From contig NC_084483.1 of NCBI RefSeq assembly GCF_030035675.1, forward strand, positions 145,549,425-145,613,424: 64,000 bases of DNA, given 5' to 3'. This DNA comes from Rhineura floridana (taxonomy: Eukaryota > Chordata > Lepidosauria > Squamata > Rhineuridae). The position numbers and the translations under genes were made by a program. Position 1 is the first letter of the stretch. Each line of letters opens with the position of its first letter. The notes under the pieces were generated by a model. It did not search any database, was not told the DNA's origin, and saw only the letters and a program-made list of their open reading frames with translations. This document shows positions 36,107 through 46,660 of the stretch, one piece after another.

Positions 36107-36225
36107 AATGCCTACTTCTAGGCCTACCCCTTTTAAAATTTCATCATTTCTTTGGTTTTTATCCCAGGGGGGAGGTTTATTCCGAACCGGACCTTTCTCA
36201 GCTCCTGTCGGGTTTCCCCCCTCAG

Positions 36226-37128
36226 TCAGTTTAAAAGCTGCTCTGCCACCTTTTTAATTTGAAGTGCCAGCAGTCTGGTTCCACTCTGGTTCAAGTGGAG
36301 CCCGTCCCTTTTGTACAGGCCCGGCTTGTCCCAAAATGTTCCCCAGTGCCTAACAAATCCAAACCCTTCCACCCGACACCATCGTCTCATCCACGCATTG
36401 AGACTGCGAAGCTGGGCCTGTCTGGCTGGTCCTGCGCGTGGAACCGGTAGCATTTCAGAGAAAGCCACCTTGGAGGTCCTGGCTTTCAGCATCCTACCTA
36501 GCAACCTAAATTTTGCTTCCAGGACCTCACGGCTGCATTTCCCCATGTCGTTGGTGCCAACGTGCACCACGACCACTGACTCCTTCCCAGCACTGTCTAC
36601 CAAACTATCTAAATGACGGGCGATATCCGCAACCTTCGCACCAGGCAGGCAAAACACCTTGCGGTCTACACGCCCATCACACACCCCACTGTCTATGTTC
36701 CTAATGATCGAATCACCCACTACAAGGATCCCTCCACCCCCTGGAGATATATCCTCGGCATGAGAGGATAGCTGCTCATGCCCCAAGGAATGGGTCCCTT
36801 CTAAGGGATCATTTCCCTCTTCCTCAGCTGGATGCTCTCCTTCCCCGAGACCATCGTTGTCCATGATAGCAGGAGAGCTATCATCGTTGGAGTGGGACAC
36901 AGCTATAACGTCCCTGAAGGCCTCCTCCACACACCTCTCTGCCTCTCTCAGCTTTTCCAGGTCCGCCACCTTGGCCTCAAGGAAATGAAGTCGTTCCCGG
37001 AGACCCAGGAGCTCATTGCACCGAGAGCATACCCACGACTTCTGTCCAACAGGCAGATAGTCGTACATGCTGCAGGCGGTGCAAAACACTGGAAAGCCCC
37101 CACACCCCTGCTGGCTTCTTACCTGCAT
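36226..37128 (-). CDS. CR1 ORF1: zinc-finger/PHD-like plus SGNH esterase-like protein (300 aa)
   Basis: Starts MQVRSQQGCGG. Cysteine pairs FCTAC (16, 19) and CSRC (34, 37) form a complete CxxC-CxxC finger, unlike copy 1. A heptad-like LRERLHFLEAKVADLEKLRE follows. SGNH blocks: GDSIIRN (about 137), HVGTNDMG (about 190) and DGLHLNQSG (about 274), giving Ser, Asn and Asp/His positions of the esterase fold. It lies 119 bp upstream of ORF2 on the same strand. A consensus splice-donor-like CAGGTAAG falls at codons 2-4. Confidence 0.93.
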   Translation of the reverse strand: MQVRSQQGCGGFPVFCTACSMYDYLPVGQKSWVCSRCNELLGLRERLHFLEAKVADLEKLREAERCVEEAFRDVIAVSHSNDDSSPAIMDNDGLGEGEHPAEEEGNDPLEGTHSLGHEQLSSHAEDISPGGGGILVVGDSIIRNIDSGVCDGRVDRKVFCLPGAKVADIARHLDSLVDSAGKESVVVVHVGTNDMGKCSREVLEAKFRLLGRMLKARTSKVAFSEMLPVPRAGPARQAQLRSLNAWMRRWCRVEGFGFVRHWGTFWDKPGLYKRDGLHLNQSGTRLLALQIKKVAEQLLN

Positions 37129-37224
37129 AGTTTTGTTTAAGGTTTATTACGTCAATGGGTTGGTGACTGCGGTTTAGTTGAGGTCAGGGAACAGACGGGC
37201 AGAGTGGGGGGCCCTAGCCTCCTC

Positions 37225-37343
37225 GCCCTGCTGCCGAACTCGCCCTGCTGCCGAACTCGCCCTGCTGCCGAACTCGCCCTGCTGCCGAACTCGCCCTGCT
37301 GCCGAACTCGCCCTGCTGCCGAACTCGCCCTGCTGCCGAACTC
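37225..37343. repeat. 17-bp minisatellite, 7 perfect copies
   Basis: Unit GCCCTGCTGCCGAACTC repeated seven times without error, GC-rich, in the CR1 5' leader between the last promoter monomer and ORF1. The unit resembles the CTGCTGCTTAACTCGCC found at monomer junctions 38030 and 38735, so it probably arose by slippage of that junction. Confidence 0.95.
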
Positions 37344-37344
37344 A

Positions 37345-38045
37345 CCTTGACGCTTTGTCAGCTGGGGCCTTGACGCTTCCTCAGCTGGGGCTCCCTCTAG
37401 CTCGTGGAGCAGGCTCCCTCGCTAGGGTGCTCTGACTTTATATGTGTGGCTGGTTCCTCCCAGCTACTGCTGCCAGCCAATGTTGTGTTACTTGAGGCTG
37501 ATGGCTATCAGCTGGGGCTTAACTCTTTAGTATTCTCTCAGGCTTCCTTCCTGAGCAAGGGGCGGGGCTGTTTAAGCTTTTGGCTGCTTTTAATCTCAGC
37601 AAGGGGCTGCGCCTTCCAGGCAAGTCTTTTGTGTTTGTTGTTTTCCCACCTAGAACAGCCTGACCTTTCTTTAACCTAGGGAAACAGAGCTTGTGGTTGT
37701 GTTTCAGGAAGGCTGAAGCTGCCCTTTTTAGCAAGGACTGAGCTGACTCTCTCCCTGTATGTGTCGGTGGAGTTTCCTTTTCCCCCTTCTCTCCGACTGG
37801 AATTAGCCTTGTTTACAGTGTCCCCTGAAGCTTTCCTGCTAGGGTGGTGTTGAAAACTAGCTTTCTATATGCTTTCTTCTCCTAGGATCTGTCTCCTAAG
37901 ATATAGGTTCTTTCAGGATTTGGCTCCTAGCTCAGGGTGACCTTGGGCTGCCCTTATTAGTTAATGCTCTGAGCTGTTTTACTTCAATTAAATAATGGAC
38001 TAAATGGGAGCTACTTACCCTCTTTTCGCTCTGCTGCTTAACTCG
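37345..38045 (-). repeat. CR1 5' UTR monomer 1 (nearest ORF1)
   Basis: 701-bp unit, the same sequence as 38046-38747 and 38748-39505 with few differences. Includes two copies of a 23-bp subunit, a TATA-like, an inverted CCAAT and a GC box, and a 71-codon minus-strand open frame (37734-37519). Confidence 0.95.
37434..37568 (-). promoter_or_regulatory. putative pol II promoter in monomer 1
   Basis: Read on the minus strand: GC box (37560-37568), inverted CCAAT (37477-37481) and TATAAAG (37436-37442), in the order and rough spacing of a pol II promoter directed toward ORF1. Inferred from motifs only. Confidence 0.5.
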
Positions 38046-38747
38046 CCTTGATGCTTTGTCAGCTGGGGCCTTGACGCTTCGTCAGCTGGGGCTCCCTCTA
38101 GCTCGTGGAGCAGGCTCCCTCGCTAGGGTGCTCTGACTTTATATGTGTGGCTGGTTCCTCCCAGCTACTGCTGCCAGCCAATGATGTGTTACTTTAGGCT
38201 GATGGCTATCAGCTGGGGCTTAACTCTTTACTATTCTCTCAGGCTTCCTTCCTGAGCGAGGGGCGGGGCTGTTTAAGCTTTTGGCTGCTTTTAATCTCAG
38301 CAAGGGGCTGAGCCTTCCAGGCAAGTCTTTTGTGTTTGTTGTTTTCCCACCTAGAACAGCCTGATCTTTCTTTAACCTAGGGAAACAGAGCTTGTGGTTG
38401 TGTTTCAGGAAGGCTGAAGCTGCCCTTTTTAGCAAGGACTGAGCTGACTCTCTCCCTGTATGTGTCGGTGGAGTTTCCTTTTCCCCCTTCTCTCCGACTG
38501 GAATTTAGCCTTGTTTACAGTGTCCCCTGAAGCTTTCCTGCTAGGGTGGTGTTGAAAACTAGCTTTCTATATGCTTCCTTCTCCTAGGATCTGTCTACTA
38601 AGATATAGGTTCTTTCAGGATTTGGCTGCTAGCTCAGGGTGACCTTGGGCTGCCCTTATTAGTTATTGCTCTGAGCTGTTTTACTTCAATTAAATAATGG
38701 GCTAAATGGGAGCTACTTACCCTCTTTTCGCTCTGCTGCTTAACTCG
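38046..38747 (-). repeat. CR1 5' UTR monomer 2
   Basis: 702 bp. Same order of elements as monomer 1, with two 23-bp subunits and the 71-codon frame at 38435-38220. Confidence 0.95.
38135..38269 (-). promoter_or_regulatory. putative pol II promoter in monomer 2
   Basis: GC box 38261-38269 and TATAAAG 38137-38143, with the CCAAT between them, exactly 701 bp from the first set. Confidence 0.5.
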
Positions 38748-38954
38748 CCTTGATGCTTTGTCAGCTGGGGCCTTGATGCTTTGTCAGCTGGGGCCTTGAT
38801 GCTTTGTCAGCTGGGGCCTTGATGCTTTGTCAGCTGGGGCCTTGATGCTTTGTCAGCTGGGGCCTTGATGCTTTGTCAGCTGGGGCCTTGATGCTTTGTC
38901 AGCTGGGGCCTTGATGCTTTGTCAGCTGGGGCCTTGATGCTTTGTCAGCTGGGG
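38748..38954. repeat. 23-bp minisatellite, 9 copies
   Basis: Nine head-to-tail copies of a 23-bp unit containing TTGATGCTTTGTCAGCTGGG, error-free by eye. The other two monomers have two slightly varied copies each. Confidence 0.95.
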
Positions 38955-38997
38955 CTCCCTCTAGCTCGTGGAGCAGGCTCCCTCGCTAGGGTGCTCT

Positions 38998-39132
38998 GAC
39001 TTTATATGTGTGGCTGGTTCCTCCCAGCTACTGCTGCCAGCCAATGATGTGTTACTTTAGACTGATGGCTATCAGCTGGGGCTTAACTCTTTAGTATTCT
39101 CTCAGGCTTCCTTCCTGAGCAAGGGGCGGGGC
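38998..39132 (-). promoter_or_regulatory. putative pol II promoter in monomer 3
   Basis: GC box 39124-39132 and TATAAAG 39000-39006, same arrangement. Upstream sequence of this unit is cut at 39505. Confidence 0.5.
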
Positions 39133-39505
39133 TGTTTAAGCTTTTGGCTGCTTTTAATCTCAGCAAGGGGCTGTGCCTTCCAGGCAAGTCTTTTGTGTTT
39201 GTTGTTTTCCCACCTAGAACAGCCTGATCTTTCTTTAACCTAGGGAAACAGAGCTTGTGGTTGTGTTTCAGGAAGGCTGAAGCTGCCCTTTTTAGCAAGG
39301 ACTGAGCTGACTCTCTCCCTGTATGTGTCGGTGGAGTTTCCTTTTCCCCCTTCTCTCCGACTGGAATTTAGCCTTGTTTACAGTGTCCCCTGAAGCTTTC
39401 CTGCTAGGGTGGTGTTGAAAACTAGCTTTCTATATGCTTCCTTCTCCTAGGATCTGTCTCCTAAGATATAGGTTCTTTCAGGATTTGGCTCCTAGCTCAG
39501 GGTGA

Positions 39506-39751
39506 ACGTACAATGTGGTGTGTATAGTGGAAGAACTATTTCTCCTAAGGATTATCACAGTTCCCTAAAATAATTCCTGCAGTACTTTGATCTTCATCAA
39601 ATCTGAACTTCTAGGTATTTGTGCAAGAGATTGGATTTATTATCTGGATAGACCATATTTCATGCTCCTATATTCCTTTAAGATGCAATGAGTGATTTAA
39701 ATAATTCATTAATTTATATTATTTGGTGGAGCTAGTGTTAATGTTCATTTA
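39506..39751. other. flank of the CR1, no feature
   Basis: AT-rich, no gene or assignable element. Confidence 0.4.
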
Positions 39752-40172
39752 TCTGAAGGAGCACCTCCAGCGTCACCAACTATGCCGCCCAACAAGATCA
39801 GCCACGCAGGGCCTTCTCTCAATCCCACCAACAAAAGTAGCTAGGTTGGTGGGGACTAGAGAGAGGGCTTTTTTGGTTGCGGCCCCCACTCTCTGGAATT
39901 CTCTCCCGTTCGATCTTCGACCTGCCCCTTCCCTGGATACCTTCCGCCGAGCCTTAAAAACTTGGCTGTTTGGTCAAGCGTTTGGGACTATTGGGATGGG
40001 CTAATTATATACTTAATGCCCGTTGCTATGTACTACATTTGCTGCTATTTTGTCACTGTTGATTATTTGTATTTATTATATTTATTGTATTTACTGTATT
40101 ATTGTATTTTATTGAATTTAATATGTACGCCGCCTAGAGTGGCTCTGGCCAGATAGGTGGCCTAAAAATTAA
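39752..40172 (+). mobile_element. L2-like LINE 3' end
   Basis: Encodes the conserved C-terminal block in 39723-40004: ERAFLVAAPTLWNSLPFDLR and FRRALKTWLFGQAF, as in L2. The 3' UTR contains ACGCCGCCTAGAGTGGCTCT. The tail is TTG-based and runs straight into the giant GTT array. Confidence 0.85.
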
Positions 40173-40520
<348 letters not shown>

Positions 40521-40562
40521 AAATCCCACCCTTCCTCCCAGCAGGAGCCCAGGGCGGCAAGT
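40521..40562 (-). mobile_element. LINE/SINE 3' tail fragment
   Basis: On the minus strand it reads CCGCCCTGGGCTCCTGCTGG and GGAAGGGTGGGATT, the same 3' end as at 63140-63180 in plus orientation. Confidence 0.75.
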
Positions 40563-40589
40563 AAACAGGACAGATCTGTCCTTGAGAGA

Positions 40590-40611
40590 ACCTCTCTCTC
40601 TCTCTCTCTCC
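40590..40611. repeat. CT microsatellite
   Basis: Short (CT)n run. Confidence 0.8.
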
Positions 40612-40714
40612 ACACACCCCTCCCAATATCCCTAGGTGTCCGTCTCTTGAAGTTTGCACAGAATTTACTGGGTTCTTGCATAGAAGTCGAGAGAAGGTGT
40701 TTTGGACAGAAAAG

Positions 40715-40936
40715 GCATTTTTTTTGTTTGAATGGTATGCTCCAAGCAACTGTGGTTGATACTTAATGTATCATGCTTTATGATGTCACTAGGGCCCACC
40801 CGTGATATCACTAGGGCCCACCCGTGATATCACTAGGGCCCACCCCGTGATGTCACTAGGGCCCACCCCGTGACATCACTAGGGCCCGCCCCATGACATC
40901 TCAGGTTTTGGGATGCTTCTGACCTGGCAACCCTAT
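40715..40936 (+). mobile_element. TIR (hAT-like) element, copy 3, right half
   Basis: Starts with GAATGGTATGCTCCAAGCAA as at 24663 and ends with CTGACCTGGCAACCCTA. The internal tandem (40781-40893) has five copies of the 22-23-bp GGGCCC unit. The left half is missing. Confidence 0.7.
40781..40893. repeat. 22-23-bp tandem repeat, 5 copies
   Basis: Unit TGATATCACTAGGGCCCACC with small variations. The related elements at 24720 and 31835 carry two and three copies. Confidence 0.9.
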
Positions 40937-41335
40937 ATGTGGCCCTCCGGGGCCTCTCTATTTGGCCCCTGATACTTTCCCCTGACCATATTCCCTTCAA
41001 AGCCACACCCCTTACCAATCCTGCTTGCACTCTTCTTGAGTGTTTTTGTGTGGCTGGGATGTGTCCCTGAACTTGATGCTGTTTGTTTGCCTGAATGGTG
41101 GATAGAGAGGTTGTGTATGTGTGGAAACTAGCCTACTGTTCAAAGGTAAAATTCATATTTGTTGCTCCACCCACTTTTGCCTCTGGCCCTGCTCAGTACT
41201 GCCATGTGGCCCCTGGAAGGTTGCCCAGAAGGGAATATGGCCCTCCGGCTGAAATATGTTCCCCGCTACCTCTGTTCAACGGTCATCATGGCACACTGGC
41301 TCATTGTATGTTCCAGCTGTGTTATTTGTTATTAT

Positions 41336-41410
41336 GCATCATTATTTATTGAATTTATATTCCATCCTTGTTCCCGAAGGAGCCCAGGGCAGCAAACACA
41401 TCAACACAAC
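41336..41410 (-). mobile_element. LINE/SINE 3' tail fragment
   Basis: TATTTATTGAATTTATATTCC then CGAAGGAGCCCAGGGCAGC is the reverse complement of the tail type seen at 63140. Confidence 0.65.
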
Positions 41411-42528
41411 ATTTTTAAGACAAATACAAAGGTTTTTTTTCCAAGACACAGGAAGTGCAGTTTCAGAAGCTAAAACTCTGCAGCAAGAGGATTTTTATTT
41501 ATTTATTCTTCCAGATGGAAGAGGTCACAGACATTAGCATTTGCTAACAGCATACCTCAATGAACATTCATGTTTCCTTCATTTCTTTTATTTACTCTGC
41601 AAAACAGATTAAGCACCTTTGAAAAATTACAGCTCTGGTTCCAACAAATAGTCAAAACCGTAATCACAACAGTGCGGGGGGGGGAAGGCTATAAAAATCG
41701 CTTCAAATATTTATAGTCTGTATTTCAAAGTTCTGTTATCAAATGAGCATTCTGCTGTTGGCTCCTGCAACTGCAAATAATCTTTATGACTTCCCCCATG
41801 ACAATTTCTGTATCTCTTCCCTTCCTGCTGCTAAATGATGTACAACACACACTTCAGTTGTTTGTTCAATAGTTGTCCGCATCATTTGTCCTTTGCTAGA
41901 AAAAGTATCAAATTATATTTTCATCTCCCTTTGTGATAATAAATATTGCTCTCCAGTATCTACCAATGCTCACTTATCAATATTGTGCTGTTTTATTGAT
42001 GCTTCGGGAAAAGGCACAAAAGTGATATTTGACCAATATTTTAACAGTGGCCTATTATTGAAATAATCTCCTTGAGTCTGAAATCCACTGCCCAAAGACA
42101 GCTGGTGACTCTCCAGTGGACCCATTAATGCCGATTCAAATGTGGTGCGATTCTCCAGGTGATAATAAGACTTCTAAATACATGGAGGGGCTTAGTTCTT
42201 TGAAAGCAGTCTCACATTGCAACCTCCTTATATGTAAAAGCTTACATAACAAGGTCTGTCTTTGGTTACTTCTCGCCATGTGATCAAAATTGTGTGTGGA
42301 GAGAGAGGGCTGGTTTGCGTGATATAGTAAGCCAAACTATGGCTTGCCAAGACTGCATATTAACATTTCTGGAGAAGAGCTCACAATTGCTTTGCTCCTC
42401 CCAGACTTTTTTTTTATACTGTGCCATGCTGAGCTAAGCCAAGGTTTAACTTAGTGTGTCATCTGAACTGGGACTCATGGTTAAGCTGCCTCCTCACTAG
42501 CCATGAGCTATAGCCAGTGTTTGTTTGT
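41411..42528. other. no recognised feature
   Basis: AT-rich, no gene seen. Short poly-G near 41676. Confidence 0.45.
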
Positions 42529-42880
42529 AGAATCATAGAATAGTAGAGTTGGAAGGGGCCTACAAGACCATCAAGTCCAATCCCCTGTGCAATGCAGGAA
42601 TCCAAATCAAAGCATTCCAGACAGTTGGCTGTCCAGCTGCCTCTTGAATGCCTCCAGTGTCGAAGAGCCCACTACCTCTCTACTTAATTGGTTCCATGTC
42701 GTATGGCTCTAACAGTTAGGAAGTTTTTCCTGATGTCCTGTCGAAATCTGGCTTCCTGCAACTGGAGTCCATTATTCTGTGTCCTGCACTCTGGGACTAT
42801 TGAGAAGAGATCCCGGCTCTCCTCTGTGTGACAACATTTCATGTACTTGAAGAGTGCTATCATATCTTGGCTACAGCTCA
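42529..42880 (-). mobile_element. CR1 LINE 3' end
   Basis: Begins on the plus strand with AGAATCATAGAATAGTAGAG, the reverse complement of the CR1 octamer end, then GGAAGGGGCCTACAAGACCA. It reaches into the ORF2 C-terminal region. Older than the two large copies and of a different CR1 subfamily (ATTCTATG octamer rather than TTCTTATG). Confidence 0.85.
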
Positions 42881-43130
42881 TGATTATTAAGGAACTAGGT
42901 GCTCCATCTCTGCTTGCTTTGCTCACCAACCCTGCCTACTGTCACTAAAGCCCCCTTCCCCCATAGTTTGCTGTAGCTGTTCCCCCCACAGTTCACTGTA
43001 GCTCTCATCTGTTCCCCTCCAGGGCTAGCCAGAGCTTCCCTCCCCTTTCCCACCCCACCCCATGAGCCACCAGGGCTCCCCTTCCCTTTCCACCCATCCC
43101 AGAGGTTGCCAGAACTCCCCTCACATTTCC
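42881..43130. other. C-rich unassigned sequence
   Basis: Pyrimidine/C-rich with recurring CCACCCC and CCCCTTCC motifs. No gene. Confidence 0.4.
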
Positions 43131-43137
43131 CCATCCC

Positions 43138-43163
43138 ACCCCACCCCACCCCACCCCACCCCA
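43138..43163. repeat. (CCCCA)5 repeat, G-quadruplex-capable on minus strand
   Basis: Five CCCCA units; the minus strand reads GGGGTGGGGTGGGGTGGGG, meeting the four-G-tract rule. Confidence 0.8.
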
Positions 43164-43170
43164 GGAGTCT

Positions 43171-45220
43171 CCACAGTCTCCATGAGTTCAAATGAACCTG
43201 CAGGTGGATCTAACAAGCTCACATGGCAACAACACTAAACTCTAACACCCAAAGATGGCTTAAATCATACAGTGAGCCTACACATGTAGGGCAGTCTCCC
43301 CACTTCAGCCCCAATATGTGGATTTCAGGGGATGGGTTTGGCAGGGGATGTGATATCAGGGCGGGGTCAATGAGTGTGGCTGTTCTTCGTTTCATGTAAA
43401 TTTTAATGACAGAAGGGGGCTTAGGTTAGAACCTTTCATATATAGAGACATTCTAATGTGATTTTCTTCCAAACAAGTGACCCTCTGTATTTATCTGAAT
43501 TGGTATAATCCTACGAGAAGACTGTGCCATGTCCATCCTGAATGTCTCAATGAGCTCTAACTCTTAACTATTTTATATCTAGAACTGAACTGACTGTTCA
43601 CAATTTGGTATTTCAGTGTGAAATAGATTTTGAGGCAGGAGGGGAAAGATTTCCTGAAACTTTTAATGATCATCTTTTTAAAGAAAGCTCATTTGCTTCC
43701 CTCTTTCTGCCATGACCCTTGACTCTAGCAGTGACCAGGATACACAGTCAGAGGCAGCGGTGCTCCAAGTTCAGGACCAGACCAGGTTCAGAGCTGTGAG
43801 CCTGCTGCTGGAGACTGGGAAACCACTGGGCTTGAGGCTGTGGAACAACCATGTTGAACAAAACTCTTAGTTTGTATTGGTGGATGAAGGCAGCAATGGC
43901 TAAGAGAGGACAACTGGAAGGAGGTCAAGCCTACTGTGTTCTTCAGCAATATTGGAATATTTTGGGTTGGATCTGCAGTTGTGCTCAAAATCTCCCACCC
44001 TATGTGCAGGTGGACAAGTTGGGTGGCCTATTCTGCCAAATATTCTCTCAGGAGGCTGGATTCTCCACCAGTTTGTAGGGAGCCCCAAGGATTAAATTTT
44101 CAGAGACTTTCTCTGAATAATATTTTCTGAGAAATTTTAGCTGAGCCAGACCTCCAGATACAAGCTTGCCAGCTTAGTCCTCCCTGCTCCCCATTTCTGC
44201 AGGCTGTTCCTACCAAACCTATGCTGAACCTCTGAACAACACTGGCACAAGTCAGCAAATGTGTCCTGGGCTGATCAGCAATCTAGTTTCTCAGCAGAGC
44301 AGTCAAGTGACAATTAGCTCTGCAAACAAAGGCCAACAAGAGGATGGCAAAAATGTAAAGCCTGTTAAATGTAGTGGGACACTTTCCCACCCACATCAGC
44401 AACATTACATGAGCTTGTGAATCTCAGCCAGAGCAACTTCTATTGCTAGAGCACATTTTGGAGCTTTGGAGATAATAGAGAATGCCACCTGTGAACACCA
44501 CAACCTACTAGCTTTTTTGTTACATGCTGGATAATTCCCAGGAGTGAAACAATGGACACAAAGTGTTGAGTGTTACAGAAATTCAAATAAATAAGGGCAA
44601 ATGGGGAAGTGTGGGGTTTCTTAAATCCACGAGAACTTTGCCAGTGACTTCAGGGAAGCCAGAATTTCATCCATTGTTTGTGTTCTGCCTGTGAAACCAT
44701 TGAGATGGCTCTTTGTTTTCATACTGTCATGCTGTGATACCATAAACTTAAAGAGCCACTCAAGAAGTGTCCTAGTATTAGCATTTGTCAGGTAGAATGG
44801 AATCAGACTTCTACTTGATAAACAATAAATCACATGTAATGGCCCATGAAGACAAAGAGAGAAGGAGCTTAAATAATAAAAGGGAAAGGGGGGAAGAGGC
44901 ATGGGCATCGACAACCCACCTCCCTCAATAGAAATGGAGAAGAGTGATTACAGAATATTACAAACAATAAAGAACAAAATGAATGTTGACTGCAGTGGGT
45001 GCATTATCCAAAGTGATACCCTATAAATTATTCCAGGCACTGTAGCAATGCCCCTTTATTTTCGTATTTGTTCTTCCACAGGCATTCACTCTCAACAGCG
45101 CTTTTGATTGCAGTTCTGTTACAGAAGAGACAATCCAACAAGCACTTGGTTTCAGTGGAGCTCATGCTGAATCCCAACACAACTCCACTGAAATAAGAGA
45201 GCACGAGTAACATTTCAGAT
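43171..45220. other. no recognised feature
   Basis: About 2 kb without an assignable gene or repeat family. Confidence 0.45.
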
Positions 45221-45245
45221 GGTGTGTGTGTGTGTGTGTGTGTGT
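45221..45245. repeat. (TG)n microsatellite
   Basis: About twelve uninterrupted TG dinucleotides. Confidence 0.9.
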
Positions 45246-46660
45246 CAGACAAAGAGATTCTTTCCAAAATGCAGTAATTGTTAGTTCCAAATCCTTCCCC
45301 GCTATTTCTGACAATCTGTTTTGAACAATGTAATGAATATTAATTTGAAATAAAAATTTATGGAGATCTAGCACATCTGCTATTTAATAACATATCAAAT
45401 CCATAGGATATATAATGGTAATAATCAGTAGTGGACAGTGTGATGGTGCTGTCCTGTGTCACTGCTGCTTACTGGGAGTTAGAGGGGGAGGGGCAAGGCA
45501 GTGGCAAAGTCAATGCAGTACAAAAGCACTGGCAGAGCCAATCTGGTGCTTCCACCAGTGTGTTTCCACCACACTGGTCTCACTGCCTCATTGCCTGCCC
45601 TGTAGGCAGCCGCAATGTGACCCACCAGAAGTCAGGTGAGTGCCACCAGCCCAGCCCACCATCTACTACTGTTAATAATGGTAAATATTGGTATAGTAAA
45701 GATTATAAAGGACACTTTTAAAGATATGGTGGAACTGAAGTTAGTCAGATATATTGGGGAAAGATATTGCAGTTACCCAAGGTCTATCCATGTATGAAAT
45801 TCTACATGACCTTGCAGTTGTTCTGTTAATGTTGTCTTGGTCGAACTGATACTGAATTTGTCTTGTGGTAAATATCAGTGGCAAAAATATGCTGAAAAAA
45901 TGATTGCAAAAAGAAACCTGCTTCGACAATATTTGACTGGTATTCAAGAACCGGTGAAACAGCAATTTTGACTTAACTTTTAAAAAATATTTGTGAATAT
46001 AGGAAGACAAATGATCTTTACTTCTTATAGGAATTATAAATACAATGATGATTTGGAACCATATTTCTTGGATTAATATGCCTGCATGCTATATAACTCT
46101 GCAACCCTCTTGGCTCCAGTTGGTCAATTCTTTTGCTCCAGTTGGTCAATTCGTTGGAACAGCAAGGGTGATAGTAGGAGAAAAGGCCCTTCTCTATCTT
46201 TCAACTCACAGAAGCTTCTGTTCAGTTCTCAATTGCTAGTTCCCAATGATTTTTTTTTAAAAAAGTGTATTTATGTTAACCATTAACAAAGACAACAACT
46301 ATAAACACAAAAACAGCAAGTCTGTTTTGCAGTACTACAAGACATAAAGGCAATGGTTATAATTAGGGCCAGGTAAGTACAACAACATCCTTTCTAAGAA
46401 AATAAATGACACTTGATTGCATCAGAGAGTGTTTCCAAAAGGAAATGTGCTGAGTGGTCTAATGCCCTTAAAACTCAAGTTTACAAATGAGATAAAGGGA
46501 AACCATAATTCTCAAAGGCTCCACTTCTGACAAAGGCTTTTGTTAATATTATGCACCAACATTTCAAATGTAGCTGGGGACCATACAGCAGCCCTTCAAC
46601 AAAAATTCAGAGGGTATTTTCCACTCCCTGGACTTTACCATCCTGGTAGCCAACAGAAAG
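45246..46660. other. no recognised feature
   Basis: No gene or assignable element. A 17-bp tandem pair (GCTCCAGTTGGTCAATT) occurs at about 46112-46150. Confidence 0.45.

Larger units (their letters stand above)
33003..39505 (-). mobile_element. CR1 LINE copy 2, full-length with tandem-monomer 5' UTR
   Basis: Minus-strand order: three tandem ~701-bp units (39505 to 37345, the outermost truncated), a 17-bp x7 minisatellite (37343-37225), a short leader, ORF1 (37128-36226), a 119-bp spacer, ORF2 (36106-33215), a 3' UTR and TTCTTATG-type octamers ending at 33003. Both ORFs are fully open. CR1 copies are usually heavily 5'-truncated, so this is exceptional. It is almost identical to copy 1 through ORF1, ORF2 and the 3' UTR but unrelated to it upstream of the ORF1 ATG. 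Two conserved ORF2 residues are changed, so activity is uncertain. Confidence 0.95.
38748..39505 (-). repeat. CR1 5' UTR monomer 3, outermost, truncated
   Basis: Begins with nine 23-bp subunits (38748-38954) instead of two, accounting for its extra 161 bp. It ends abruptly at 39505 within the unit, as the outermost monomer does in mouse L1 arrays. The 71-codon frame is at 39298-39083. Confidence 0.93.

Noticed and set aside
33527-36704. Many plus-strand open frames of 60-133 codons
   Set aside because: They are antisense shadows of CR1 ORF1 and ORF2. Equivalent shadows appear opposite copy 1.
37195-39505. The tandem 701-bp array read as an independent satellite
   Set aside because: It ends truncated on the outside, has promoter motifs directed to ORF1 and adjoins an intact CR1 ORF1 by a short leader, so a 5' UTR array is more likely. 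Satellite origin remains the formal alternative.
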